From Streptomyces sp. RB17 (GTDB taxonomy: Bacteria > Actinomycetota > Actinomycetes > Streptomycetales > Streptomycetaceae): 64,000 nucleotides of DNA. Below, in pieces: positions 16,104 to 23,838 of the stretch (its first letter is position 1; the number at the start of each line of letters is the position of its first letter). Under the pieces are notes generated by a model, which saw nothing but the letters and a program-made list of their open reading frames with translations, ran no database searches and was not told the DNA's origin. Both the position numbers and the translations under genes were made by a program. The stretch is taken from NCBI RefSeq assembly GCF_009604455.1, contig NZ_WEGL01000007.1:372001-436000 (forward strand). The letters run 5' to 3'.

Positions 16104-16550
16104 TCAATCCCCGCTCCACCGAAGGTCCACCCACTCGTCGCGCTCCCCGTCGAGCACATACCGCTCGATCTCCACAAAACCCCTCCGCCGAGCGAATCGC
16201 AGCCCGTCCTCGTTCACCGCCAGCACACACGTCTCGATCACGGTCGCGCCCAGCACGCGCGCGTGGGCGAGCCCGTCGTCGTACAGGGCCGTCCCGAACC
16301 CGCGGCCCCGGAACTCGGGCAGCACGCGCGCGATGACGGTCGCCGCGTTCCCCTCCCCCGTCGGCGGACGGACCGTGGAACAGCCGACGAGCACCTCCCC
16401 GACGTAGGCGTTGCGCAGCCGGTACCGCTCCCGCCGTTCCCGGGCGTCCTCCGGGGACATGGCGGCGGGCGGCACGATCGTGTTGTGGACGTGCCGCCAC
16501 TGTTCGAGCATGGTGTCGCCCTCGACAGTGATGATCTTCAGTTGGGTCAT
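16104..16550 (-). CDS. GNAT-family N-acetyltransferase
   Basis: 148 residues, the usual size of one GNAT domain. The acetyl-CoA pyrophosphate-binding motif A is clear: VIARVLPEFRGRGFGTALYD (R/Q-x-x-G-x-G/A). Motif B follows as VNEDGLRFARRRGFVEIERY. It would transfer an acetyl group to an amine; the substrate is unknown. Shine-Dalgarno before ATG 16550 is poor. It lies upstream of the PAS protein gene on the same strand, 112 bp apart, so co-transcription is possible. Confidence 0.85.
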   Translation of the reverse strand: MTQLKIITVEGDTMLEQWRHVHNTIVPPAAMSPEDARERRERYRLRNAYVGEVLVGCSTVRPPTGEGNAATVIARVLPEFRGRGFGTALYDDGLAHARVLGATVIETCVLAVNEDGLRFARRRGFVEIERYVLDGERDEWVDLRWSGD

Positions 16551-16597
16551 GCGCGGGAACGTATCGAAGACGTCCGGGGGAACGTGCCGAAAAACAG

Positions 16598-16626
16598 TTG
16601 AGCGTCTTCCGCCGGCTTCCTAAGGT
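16598..16626 (+). promoter_or_regulatory. Strong housekeeping-type promoter for a short transcript
   Basis: TTGAGC (16598-16603), 17-bp spacer, TAAGGT (16621-16626): near-consensus HrdB-type hexamers at ideal spacing, pointing at the 12-codon ORF and structured region rather than at any large gene. Confidence 0.65.
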
Positions 16627-16659
16627 GTCGAGTACACGAGAAGGGAGGTGGTTCGGCAG

Positions 16660-16698
16660 ATGTATGAGAACCGGACGCGTGAGGTGGCTGCGGGCTAG
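16660..16698 (+). CDS. 12-codon ORF with strong ribosome binding site
   Basis: ATG 16660 to TAG 16698 encodes MYENRTREVAAG. GGGAGGTGG ends ~9 nt before the ATG, better than most starts in the window, and a promoter lies 34 nt further upstream. The stop codon abuts a strong hairpin (16700-16732). This resembles a leader peptide or the translated part of a small RNA. No sizeable + strand gene follows for about 1 kb, so a role in cis on a downstream operon is not obvious. Confidence 0.5.
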   Translation: MYENRTREVAAG

Positions 16699-16699
16699 C

Positions 16700-16841
16700 G
16701 GTCCGCCACCACATCCAGTGCGGTGCCGGACCAGCACGTGACAGACGCGTGCAGCCGGCCCCAATCCCAAGCAGTCACCCGACCCGCGGGCTGCCGGTAC
16801 GTCCGGCCGGCTCCTCCTCGAGGAACCCAGCCCGCGGGTCG
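16700..16841 (+). ncRNA. Structured RNA candidate downstream of the 12-codon ORF
   Basis: Hairpin 1: GGTCCG (16700-16705) pairs with CGGACC (16727-16732), continued by CACC/GGTG after one mismatch. Structure 2: CGACCCGCGGGCT (16780-16792) pairs perfectly with AGCCCGCGGGTCG (16829-16841), 13 bp. It encloses GCCGG-TACGT-CCGGC (16793-16807) and a small TCCTCGAGGA fold, giving a three-way-junction shape. The second structure could also terminate pdxH transcription from the opposite strand. Not a tRNA, and I recognise no known RNA family. Confidence 0.45.
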
Positions 16842-16864
16842 TCTGCGTCTGCGGGCCCGTGCTC

Positions 16865-17551
16865 TCAGGGGGCGAGGCGCTCGGCCTTCCAGGTGCCGTC
16901 CGGCTGGGCGACGTACCGCAGGCGGTCGTGGAGGCGGTTCACCCGGCCCTGCCAGAACTCCACCGTCTCCGGGGTGACGCGGAAGCCGCCCCAGTGCGGG
17001 GGGATGGGGACCTGTTCGTCCTCGGGGTAGCGGGCCTGGAGTTCGGCGTAGGCGGTGTCCAGTTCGGCGCGGGAGGCGATCACCGAGGACTGGGCGCTGG
17101 CCCAGGCTCCGAGCTGGGAGCCGTGCGGGCGGGTGCGGAAGTAGGCGGCGGTCTCGTCGCGGCCGGTGCGGTGGGCGGTGCCGGTGACGATGACCTGGCG
17201 GGCCAGCGGGTGCCAGGGGAAGAGCAGGGAGATGTGCGGGTTCTCCGCCAGGTCCCGGGCCTTGCGGGAGCTGTAGTTGGTGAAGAAGACGAAGCCCTCG
17301 GTGTCGAACTGCTTCATCAGGACCGTGCGCGAGCTGGGGCGGCCCGCCGCGTCCGCCGTGGAGACGACCATCGCGTTGGGCTCGTAGATGGTGCCGTGCA
17401 GCGCCGCCCGGGCGGCGTCCTCGAACCAGCGGGCGAACTGGTCCATGGGATGCGCGGCGAGGTCCTGTTCGGCGAGGCCCTCCGCCCGGTACTGCTTGCG
17501 CATGGCTGCGGGGTCGAGGACGGGGTCCAGGAGCGGGTCGCGGTCGGTCAC
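16865..17551 (-). CDS. pdxH: Pyridoxine/pyridoxamine 5'-phosphate oxidase
   Basis: 228 residues, normal for PdxH, the FMN enzyme that oxidises pyridoxine- or pyridoxamine-phosphate to pyridoxal phosphate. Signature stretches: SRTVLMKQFDTEGFVFFTNY with YSSRKARDL (FMN and substrate binding), GSQLGAWASAQSSVIASRAE, and the C-terminal EFWQGRVNRLHDRLRY. GTG 17551 is chosen; an upstream in-frame extension to 17617 lacks conservation. Cytoplasmic. Its promoter region is shared with the divergent citrate synthase gene. Confidence 0.96.
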   Translation of the reverse strand: MTDRDPLLDPVLDPAAMRKQYRAEGLAEQDLAAHPMDQFARWFEDAARAALHGTIYEPNAMVVSTADAAGRPSSRTVLMKQFDTEGFVFFTNYSSRKARDLAENPHISLLFPWHPLARQVIVTGTAHRTGRDETAAYFRTRPHGSQLGAWASAQSSVIASRAELDTAYAELQARYPEDEQVPIPPHWGGFRVTPETVEFWQGRVNRLHDRLRYVAQPDGTWKAERLAP

Positions 17552-17729
17552 GCGGTCATCTTGCCGTATCGAACGCCACTGGCACTCAGTGTCGTACGGA
17601 CTCCCCAAGCGTGACACCGGGGGTTATCGTGCTGGTTCCCCTGTGGTTTGGCCGGCCACCGGATGACCACCGGCCGAACGGGGCATCACCGGGGTGACCG
17701 CCGCCGACCACTTCACGAGGAGCCGCCTG

Positions 17730-18830
17730 ATGTCCGATTTCGTACCCGGACTCGAGGGAGTCGTCGCGTTCGAGACGGAGATCGCCGAACCGGACAAGGA
17801 GGGGGGCGCCCTGCGCTACCGGGGCGTCGACATCGAGGATCTGGTCGGTCATGTCTCGTTCGGGAACGTGTGGGGGCTGCTGGTCGACGGGGCTTTCAAT
17901 CCCGGGCTGCCGCCCGCCGAGCCGTTCCCGATTCCCGTCCACTCCGGTGACATCCGCGTGGACGTGCAGTCGGCGCTCGCCATGCTGGCGCCGGTGTGGG
18001 GGCTGAAACCGCTGCTCGACATCGACGAGCGGCAGGCGCGGGACGATCTGGCGCGGGCCGCCGTGATGGCGCTGTCCTACGTCGCCCAGTCGGCGCGCGG
18101 GCAGACGCTGCCGATGGTGCCGCAGCAGGAGATCGACAAGGCGAAGTCGGTGGTGGAGCGGTTCATGATCCGGTGGCGGGGGGAGCCGGATCCCAAGCAT
18201 GTCGCCGCCGTGGACGCCTACTGGACGTCCGCCGCCGAGCACGGGATGAACGCCTCGACCTTCACGGCGCGGGTGATCGCGTCGACGGGTGCGGACGTCG
18301 CCGCCGCGCTGTCGGGGGCGGTCGGGGCGATGTCCGGGCCGCTGCACGGGGGTGCGCCCTCGCGCGTCCTCGGGATGATCGAGGAGATCGAGCGGACGGG
18401 GGACGCGGAGGCGTACGTCAGGCAGGCCCTGGACCGCGGTGAGCGGCTGATGGGGTTCGGGCACCGGGTGTACCGGGCCGAGGATCCGCGGGCGCGGGTG
18501 CTGCGGCGTACGGCGCGTGAGCTCGGGGCGCCGCGGTTCGAGGTGGCCGAGGCGTTGGAGAAGGCCGCGCTGGAGGAGCTGCACAATCGCCGGCCGGATC
18601 GGGTGCTGGCCACGAACGTGGAGTTCTGGGCGGCCATTGTGCTGGACTTCGCGGAGGTGCCGGCGCACATGTTCACGTCGATGTTCACGTGTGCGAGGAC
18701 GGCTGGGTGGTCGGCGCACATTCTGGAGCAGAAGCGGACGGGGCGGCTGGTGCGGCCTTCTGCTCGGTATGTGGGGCCGGGGGTGCGTCGGCCGGAGGAC
18801 ATCGCCGGGTACGCGAATATCGCCCACTGA
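17730..18830 (+). CDS. Citrate synthase family protein
   Basis: 366 residues; ATG 17730 with GAGGAG ~7 nt upstream. Catalytic elements of citrate synthases are present: the first histidine in GPLHGGAPSRVLGMI, the second in MGFGHRVYRAEDPRA, and an acid in VLDFAEVP. It would condense oxaloacetate with acetyl-CoA (or propionyl-CoA in 2-methylcitrate synthases). It is shorter than the major hexameric enzyme and belongs to the secondary type often called citrate synthase 2 in actinomycetes. Specificity cannot be told by eye. Its stop codon lies in a short tandem repeat. Confidence 0.9.
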   Translation: MSDFVPGLEGVVAFETEIAEPDKEGGALRYRGVDIEDLVGHVSFGNVWGLLVDGAFNPGLPPAEPFPIPVHSGDIRVDVQSALAMLAPVWGLKPLLDIDERQARDDLARAAVMALSYVAQSARGQTLPMVPQQEIDKAKSVVERFMIRWRGEPDPKHVAAVDAYWTSAAEHGMNASTFTARVIASTGADVAAALSGAVGAMSGPLHGGAPSRVLGMIEEIERTGDAEAYVRQALDRGERLMGFGHRVYRAEDPRARVLRRTARELGAPRFEVAEALEKAALEELHNRRPDRVLATNVEFWAAIVLDFAEVPAHMFTSMFTCARTAGWSAHILEQKRTGRLVRPSARYVGPGVRRPEDIAGYANIAH

Positions 18831-18872
18831 GCGGAGGTCGCCCACTGAGCGGGTGTCGCCCGCTGAGCGGGG
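18820..18872. repeat. Three-copy ~18-bp tandem repeat over the citrate synthase stop
   Basis: Units of the form TCGCCCACTGAGCGG(A/G)(G/T)G occur three times with small changes, the first containing the last codons and TGA stop of the citrate synthase gene. It looks like slippage-generated duplication of a gene end; each extra unit repeats an in-frame TGA. Confidence 0.7.
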
Positions 18873-18904
18873 TGCTCGGGGCGCGCGGGCGACTGCGGGC
18901 CGGT

Positions 18905-18960
18905 TGGAGCTGGTCGTGCCCGCGCGGCGGAGCCGCATGTCGATACGGACCCGCGCCCCC
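18905..18960. repeat. Dispersed hairpin repeat, family 2, copy 2
   Basis: Shares the core GCGCGGCGGAGCCGC and the downstream CCCGCGCCC block with the element at 9068. It sits between the convergent citrate synthase and dioxygenase genes, as expected of a terminator-associated repeat. Confidence 0.55.
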
Positions 18961-18968
18961 CGGGGAGT

Positions 18969-20006
18969 TCACGCCGCCGCTGTCAGCAAGTTGCCGTGGT
19001 GCCGCTCCGCCACCAGCGGGTGTGCCCTGAGCTTGCCCTTCAGTTCGTTGTAGCCGTACTCGGCGTACAGAGGGTTCGCCGGGTCGGTTGTGATGCCTGG
19101 GGCCTGCGCCGCGTGCGGGAAGGGCAGGGGCTCGACCCTGGCGTCCAGGCGGGGGTTGTAGAAGAACGGGACCGAGAAGCGTTCCGTGGCTCCGGGCGGG
19201 CTGACCACGCGGTGGTTGGTGGCGAGCAGGTAGCCGTTGGTGGCGACCTCCAGGAGTTCGCCGAGGTTGACGACGAAGGCGCCGTCGAGGGGCGGGACGT
19301 CGTGGAAGAGGCCGTCCTCGCGCTGGACCTGGAGGCCGCCGACGGTGTCCTGCAGGAGCAGGGTGAGGAAGCCGTAGTCCTTGTGGGCGCCGACGCCCTG
19401 GTCGGTACCGTCGCCCGCGCTGCCCGGGTAGCGGACGAGCTTGAGGTGCGGGTGGGCGTGGGTGCCGAAGACCGGGTCGTAGAAGCCGGCGGGGGCGCCG
19501 ATGGCGGCGAGGAGCTCGTGCAGGAGGCGGTCGGCGACTCCGCTGAGCCGGTCGATCCAGGCGAGGGCCGCCGTGCGCAGCTCGGGGAGGGCGGTGGGCC
19601 ACTGGTTGGGGCCCTGGAGCCACCAGTACGGGGGTTCGCCGGGGGCGGGGACGCGGGCGGGGCGTTCGGCGCCTATGTCGAGCTGGTCGCGCCAGTCGCG
19701 GGCGCCGGCGGTGCGTTCGTCGCCGGTGCGGGTGTAGCCGCGGAAATGGGGGGAGTTGACGTTGTCGAGGGCGAGGCGGTCGGCCTCGGGGAGGGCGAAG
19801 AAGGCACGCATGGCGGTGAGCAGCGCGTCGGTCTCGGCCCGGGTCACGCCGTGTCCGACGAGCTGGAAGAAGCCGACGTCGTGGGCGGCGCTGTGCAGCT
19901 GGGCGTGGAGCAGGGCCCGCGCCTGGGGGCCGCGGTCGGCGGCCGACAGGTCGATGATGGGGAGCTGGTCGTAGGACGGGGTCGCCGTCCCGGGGTGCGT
20001 GGTCAT
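18969..20006 (-). CDS. Isopenicillin N synthase-like Fe(II)/2-oxoglutarate dioxygenase
   Basis: 345 residues. An N-terminal non-haem dioxygenase segment (LPIIDLSAADRGPQARALLH; VGFFQLVGHGV) precedes the catalytic core. The iron facial triad is visible as H-x-D in GVGAHKDYGFLTLL and a distal His in LATNHRVVSPPGATERF, with the R-x-S cosubstrate motif RFSVPFF. This is the broad IPNS/ACC-oxidase-like group; the substrate is unknown, and no beta-lactam genes are nearby. A leader peptide and attenuator-like hairpin precede it, suggesting control by translation of the leader. Confidence 0.88.
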   Translation of the reverse strand: MTTHPGTATPSYDQLPIIDLSAADRGPQARALLHAQLHSAAHDVGFFQLVGHGVTRAETDALLTAMRAFFALPEADRLALDNVNSPHFRGYTRTGDERTAGARDWRDQLDIGAERPARVPAPGEPPYWWLQGPNQWPTALPELRTAALAWIDRLSGVADRLLHELLAAIGAPAGFYDPVFGTHAHPHLKLVRYPGSAGDGTDQGVGAHKDYGFLTLLLQDTVGGLQVQREDGLFHDVPPLDGAFVVNLGELLEVATNGYLLATNHRVVSPPGATERFSVPFFYNPRLDARVEPLPFPHAAQAPGITTDPANPLYAEYGYNELKGKLRAHPLVAERHHGNLLTAAA

Positions 20007-20027
20007 GGTGCGTCCGCGGGTGTACGG

Positions 20028-20069
20028 GGCACGGGTGGCCGCCGAGGGGTGTGACGGCCCCCGGGTGCC
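20028..20069 (-). terminator. Attenuator-like hairpin between leader peptide and dioxygenase
   Basis: Nested stems GGCAC/GTGCC (20028-20032 with 20065-20069) and GGCCG/CGGCC (20037-20041 with 20055-20059) lie after the leader-peptide stop and 22 bp before the dioxygenase ATG, the place expected for a transcription attenuator or a start-site sequestering hairpin. Confidence 0.5.
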
Positions 20070-20109
20070 GGAAGAGGACCGGAAAGAAGCAAGGGAGAAG
20101 GGGGCTGGA

Positions 20110-20190
20110 TCAGGCGGGCAGGCGCCGACAGCCCATGCTCGTGACGCGCACGTAGTCCACGTGGCGGCGGCGGACGAGCATCGGAAGCAT
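20110..20190 (-). CDS. Leader peptide of the actinobacterial HVD/Cys type
   Basis: 26 residues, MLPMLVRRRHVDYVRVTSMG then CRRLPA. The RRRHVD-x-x-R-V core with a cysteine near the end matches the short leader peptides known upstream of sulphur-metabolism operons in Streptomyces and other actinobacteria, where slow translation at cysteine codons is thought to control the downstream genes. It ends 103 bp before the dioxygenase start, with an attenuator-like hairpin between. The Shine-Dalgarno is poor (a second ATG is at 20181); a leaderless mRNA is possible. Confidence 0.65.
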   Translation of the reverse strand: MLPMLVRRRHVDYVRVTSMGCRRLPA

Positions 20191-20242
20191 GGGGCAAGAG
20201 TACTGCTCCGTGCCGGATACGGGTGTGGCGCGTCTCACGGGG

Positions 20243-20815
20243 TCAGAGCTTGCCCCACACGCGCACAGTGCGGTGTCCGCCCAGCGCGTCCGTGACCAGT
20301 GCGCGGAAGTCCTCGCCGAACTCGGGCCAGTTCCAGAACTCGAAGCCCAGGCAGGCGAAGGCGAAGTAGTCGTAGGCCCAGGTCCAGTCCGGGAGCGGGA
20401 CCGGGGTGGCGCAGGCGGGGCAGATGACGTCGGCCGCTCCGCTCGCATGCCAACGGTCCATGGCCGTGCCGTACGGCTCCCAGGCCGCGTCGATCCGGTC
20501 GTACTCATCGGTGTACAGGCGGGTGGTGGTCGTGCAGCGGGGGCAGCGGACCCACTCGGGTTCGCCCTGGCCGCCGTGGAAGATCGTGCGCCCGGTGTAC
20601 AGGGTGAGGCCGTCGCACGGCTTCTCGTCGGTGTCTGCCGGGTCGACCGCCCGGTCCCAGTGCGGGCCGGGCAGGTGGTGGCCGAAGGAGCGGTCGGCGC
20701 GCTCTGCCAGCACGATGCCTTCGGTCACGAGCCGGTCGAGGACTCGCTCGGCGAGGCGAGGCGCCTCGCCGGCGCCGGCGTCCAGGTCGACGATCGTCTG
20801 AAAGTGATCCCCCAT
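20243..20815 (-). CDS. Conserved hypothetical protein with zinc-ribbon-like Cys pairs
   Basis: ~190 residues; ATG 20815 chosen, with 10 more possible residues upstream lacking support. Two C-x2-C knuckles, WVRCPRCTTTT and VICPACATPVP, are spaced ~50 residues apart and could bind one zinc. Around them are aromatic-rich stretches such as WTWAYDYFAFACLGFEFWNW. The N-terminal part (LAERVLDRLVTEGIV) is helical. It belongs to a family common in Streptomyces without known function. It lies between the leader peptide and the TetR gene on the same strand. Confidence 0.7.
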   Translation of the reverse strand: MGDHFQTIVDLDAGAGEAPRLAERVLDRLVTEGIVLAERADRSFGHHLPGPHWDRAVDPADTDEKPCDGLTLYTGRTIFHGGQGEPEWVRCPRCTTTTRLYTDEYDRIDAAWEPYGTAMDRWHASGAADVICPACATPVPLPDWTWAYDYFAFACLGFEFWNWPEFGEDFRALVTDALGGHRTVRVWGKL

Positions 20816-20849
20816 GCCCACAACCGTAGTTGCCGCCACTGACAACGGC

Positions 20850-21509
20850 TCAGCCCAGGGCCTGCTCCAGCAGGTCGGCCCACTGGGCGACGACGCGTGC
20901 GCGGCGGGCGGTGTCGTCGGTGAGGAGGTTGGCGAGGCCGAGGCCGCGGGCCATGTCCAGGAGGCCCTGGACGGTTTCGCGGACGCCGGGGCGGGTCTCG
21001 TCGGCGCCGAGGAGGTCGACGGCGATGCGGTGGGTCTCGCGGCCGACGCGGGCCTCCAGCTCGGTCACGCGGGGCCGTAGCTGGTCCTCGTCGCAGGCGG
21101 CGACCCACAGGTGCAGGGCGGCGCGGAAGAGGGGGCCGGTGTAGAGGCCGACGAGGGCGGCGACCACGGCGCGGCGGTCGGTGGGGCCGGCCGGGAAGAG
21201 CGCCCGGAGTGCGGTGGAGCGCTCTTCGGCGACGTACTCGACGGCGGCCGTGAACAGGTCCTCGCGGGTCGGGAAGTGGTGCTGGGCGGCGCCGCGGGAG
21301 ACTCCGGCGCGTTCGGCGACGACGGCGACGGTGGAGCCCGCCCAGCCGTGTTCGGCGAGGCAGGCCACGGCGGCCTCGAGGAGCCGCTGCCGGGTGGCCC
21401 GGCTGCGGTCCTGCTTGGGGCTGCGGTCCGGTTTGGGGCTGCGGTCCGGCTCCGGCTCCGGGTTCGGGTCCTGCCGGGTCACGTCGCCGCGTTCCGCCGT
21501 CGTGCTCAT
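20850..21509 (-). CDS. TetR-family transcriptional regulator
   Basis: 219 residues. The HTH is in residues ~40-85: RQRLLEAAVACLAEHGWAGS, then VVAERAGVSRGAAQHHFPTR. The N-terminal tail has a DRSPKP/DRSPKQ/DRS repeat from an ~18-bp DNA duplication (about 21411-21455). The C-terminal domain is the helical ligand-binding part. It is the last gene of an eight-gene catabolic operon, 4 bp after the enoyl-CoA hydratase stop. It probably represses the operon in the absence of an acyl-CoA-type ligand, acting at the palindrome near 30991. Confidence 0.9.
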   Translation of the reverse strand: MSTTAERGDVTRQDPNPEPEPDRSPKPDRSPKQDRSRATRQRLLEAAVACLAEHGWAGSTVAVVAERAGVSRGAAQHHFPTREDLFTAAVEYVAEERSTALRALFPAGPTDRRAVVAALVGLYTGPLFRAALHLWVAACDEDQLRPRVTELEARVGRETHRIAVDLLGADETRPGVRETVQGLLDMARGLGLANLLTDDTARRARVVAQWADLLEQALG

Positions 21510-21513
21510 CCGG

Positions 21514-22248
21514 TCACACCACCCATGCCGCGTCCCGTCTTTCCAGGAAGGCCGTCATCCCCTCCCGGGCCTGTGCGGAGGAGAACAGCCGCGCCGAGAG
21601 CGCGGTCAGATCCGCCGCGTCCCGGTCGAATGTTTCCAGCACCCTAGCCGTGAGCAGCTGTTTCGTCTCGGCCAGGCCCTGGGGTGAGGAGCGGCGCAGT
21701 CCGTCGAGGATCGGGGCGAGGGCGTCGTCGACGTCGTCGGCGGTGACGGTGAGGAGTCCGACGCGTACGGCCTCGCACGCGTCGAAGCGTTCGCCGGTGA
21801 GGAAGTAGCGGGCCAGCGCGCGGGGGTCGGCGCGCGGGATCACCGGGAGGGAGATCACCGCGGGGGCGACGCCGATGCGGACCTCGGTGAAGGCGAAGGT
21901 GGCCTGGGTGGAGGCGGCGGTGATGTCGCAGGCGGCGAGGAGGCCGAGGCCGCCCGCGCGGACGTGGCCGGTGACCCGGGCGACGACGGGTCTGCGCAGG
22001 TCGAGGATCTGCCGGAGCAGGCCGGTGAGCGCGTCGGGGTCGGGCGGGTCGCGCAGATCGGCGCCGGCGCAGAAGGTGGAGCCGGTGTGGGTGAGGACGA
22101 CGGCGCGTACGTCCGGGTCCTTGCCGCAGTCGGTGAGGGCGTCGGCGAGGTCGGCGACGAGGGCGGCCGAGAGGGCGTTGCGGGTGTCGGTGGCGTCGAG
22201 GCTGAGGGTTTCGACGGCACGCGCGCGTGTGCGGCTGATCGATGTCAC
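21514..22248 (-). CDS. Enoyl-CoA hydratase/isomerase family protein
   Basis: 244 residues, crotonase fold. Oxyanion-hole segments: SLDATDTRNALSAALVADLA with TGSTFCAGADLRDPPD, and ARVTGHVRAGGLGLLAACDI. In that second loop the usual catalytic glutamates of true hydratases are not clearly present, so another crotonase reaction is possible. It overlaps the acyl-CoA ligase gene by 4 bp (translational coupling). Within the operon it would hydrate or isomerise the unsaturated or carboxylated acyl-CoA made upstream. Confidence 0.85.
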   Translation of the reverse strand: MTSISRTRARAVETLSLDATDTRNALSAALVADLADALTDCGKDPDVRAVVLTHTGSTFCAGADLRDPPDPDALTGLLRQILDLRRPVVARVTGHVRAGGLGLLAACDITAASTQATFAFTEVRIGVAPAVISLPVIPRADPRALARYFLTGERFDACEAVRVGLLTVTADDVDDALAPILDGLRRSSPQGLAETKQLLTARVLETFDRDAADLTALSARLFSSAQAREGMTAFLERRDAAWVV

Positions 22249-23816
22249 GGCAGCTCCCTCAGTTCCCGGCGCAGGATCTTGCCGGAGGCGGCACGGGGGA
22301 CGGTGTGTATGAAGGTGACCTGGCGGATGCGTTTGTAGGGGGCCACGCGTTCGGCGACGTACAGCATGATCGTGTTCTCCGTGAGCTCCTCGGCGGCTTC
22401 CGGCCGGCGGACGACGAAGGCGTGCGGGACCTCGTTGCCGTCGCCGTCGTAGGAGCCGATGACGGCGGCGTCGGCGATGCCGGGATGGGTGAGCAGCAGG
22501 GCCTCCAGTTCGGCGGGGGCCACCTGGAAGCCCTTGTACTTGATGAGCTCCTTCACCCGGTCCACGACGAACAGCCAGCCGCCCCCGTCGACGTGCCCCA
22601 CGTCTCCAGTGTGCAGCCAGCCGTCGGCGTCGATCAGCGCGGCGGTGGCGTCGGGGCGGCCGAGGTAGCCCTTCATCACCTGGGGGCCGCGGATGAGGAT
22701 CTCGCCGGGCTCGCCGGTGCCGAGGTCCTTGTCGGGGTCGTCCAGGGAGACGATGCGCATCTCGGTGCCGGCGATGAGCCTGCCGACGGTGCCGGCGGGG
22801 GCGTCGTGCAGCCGGTCGAGGGGCACGACGTGGGTGCCGGGGGACAGTTCCGTCATGCCGTAGGCCTGGCCGATCGGGGGCAGGCCGAGCCGCTGCGAGC
22901 AGGCGTCGGCGAGGTGGGCGTCCAGCGGGGCGGCGGCGCTGATGACGTACTTCAGGGAGGACAGGTCGTACCGGGCGACCGCCGGATGCTTGGCGAGGGC
23001 GAGGACGATCGGCGGGGCGACGTACAGACCGGTGATGCGGTGGTTCTCGATGGCCGCGAGGAAGGTCTCCAGGTCGAAGCGGGGCAGGACGACGACCGTG
23101 GCGCCCTTGCGCAGGGGCGCGTTCATCAGGGCGGTGAGGCCGTAGATGTGGAAGAAGGGCAGGACGGCGAGGATGCGGTCGCCGGGGGCGGCCGGTACGG
23201 CGGGCTCCAGCTGGGCGAGGTTGGTGGCGATCTGCCGGTGCGTGAGCATCACGCCCTTGGGGATGCCGGTGGTGCCGGAGGAGTACGGCAGCGCGGCGAC
23301 GTCCTCGGCCGGGTCGAGGGCGGGCTGTGGCTCGGGGGCGGTGGTGGCGAGCATGTCGATGAGCGACCGGTGTCCGGGCGCGCTGTCGCAGACGAATATC
23401 TCCCGTATGCCGCCCGCGATTTCGGCGGCGCGGCGGGCCGTCTCCAGCAGGGGTGAGACGGTGACGATCCAGCGCGCACCGCTGTCGCCGAGCTGTTTGG
23501 CGAACTCCTCGGGTGTGGCGAGCGGATGCGCCGTGGTGACGGTGGCACCCGCGCGCGTGGCCGCGTAGAAGGCGGTCGGGAAGGCGATGGTGTTGGGGCT
23601 GTGCAGGGCGAGGACGTCGCCCTTGCGGACGCCCGCGTCGGCGAGACCGGCGGCGACGCGCCGGTGGAACCGGTCCACCTGCTCGTACGTGAGCGTGGTG
23701 CCGTCCGTGCCGTCGATCAGGGCGGGACGCTCGCCGAACTCGGCGGCGCGCCCCAGGACGGCGTCGTGGATGGGGAGTGCCACGGGCGGAACGTCTGCGT
23801 ACTCGCTGCGGAACAC
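22245..23816 (-). CDS. Acyl-CoA/4-coumarate-CoA ligase-like AMP-forming enzyme
   Basis: 523 residues; GTG 23816 preceded by GAGGAGGAA. ANL superfamily motifs: LPYSSGTTGIPKGVMLTHRQ (P-loop A3), YGMTELSPGTHVVP (A5), DADGWLHTGDVGHVDGGGWL (A7) and VDRVKELIKYKGFQVAPAEL (A8). A C-terminal RAASGKILRRELRELP holds the A10 lysine. It activates a carboxylic acid to its CoA thioester with ATP, the entry step for the rest of this operon. The 4CL-like branch includes aryl- and terpenoid-acid ligases; the actual acid is unknown. Confidence 0.9.
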   Translation of the reverse strand: MFRSEYADVPPVALPIHDAVLGRAAEFGERPALIDGTDGTTLTYEQVDRFHRRVAAGLADAGVRKGDVLALHSPNTIAFPTAFYAATRAGATVTTAHPLATPEEFAKQLGDSGARWIVTVSPLLETARRAAEIAGGIREIFVCDSAPGHRSLIDMLATTAPEPQPALDPAEDVAALPYSSGTTGIPKGVMLTHRQIATNLAQLEPAVPAAPGDRILAVLPFFHIYGLTALMNAPLRKGATVVVLPRFDLETFLAAIENHRITGLYVAPPIVLALAKHPAVARYDLSSLKYVISAAAPLDAHLADACSQRLGLPPIGQAYGMTELSPGTHVVPLDRLHDAPAGTVGRLIAGTEMRIVSLDDPDKDLGTGEPGEILIRGPQVMKGYLGRPDATAALIDADGWLHTGDVGHVDGGGWLFVVDRVKELIKYKGFQVAPAELEALLLTHPGIADAAVIGSYDGDGNEVPHAFVVRRPEAAEELTENTIMLYVAERVAPYKRIRQVTFIHTVPRAASGKILRRELRELP

Positions 23817-23838
23817 GGTTCCTCCTCGCACAGGGCGA

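Noticed and set aside
16700..16841. tRNA or tmRNA-like gene
   Set aside because: No acceptor/T-arm consensus (GGTTCGA...), no CCA end; the folding pattern differs.
22242..23456. 404-codon + strand frame opposite the acyl-CoA ligase
   Set aside because: Antisense shadow of an ANL enzyme with all core motifs.
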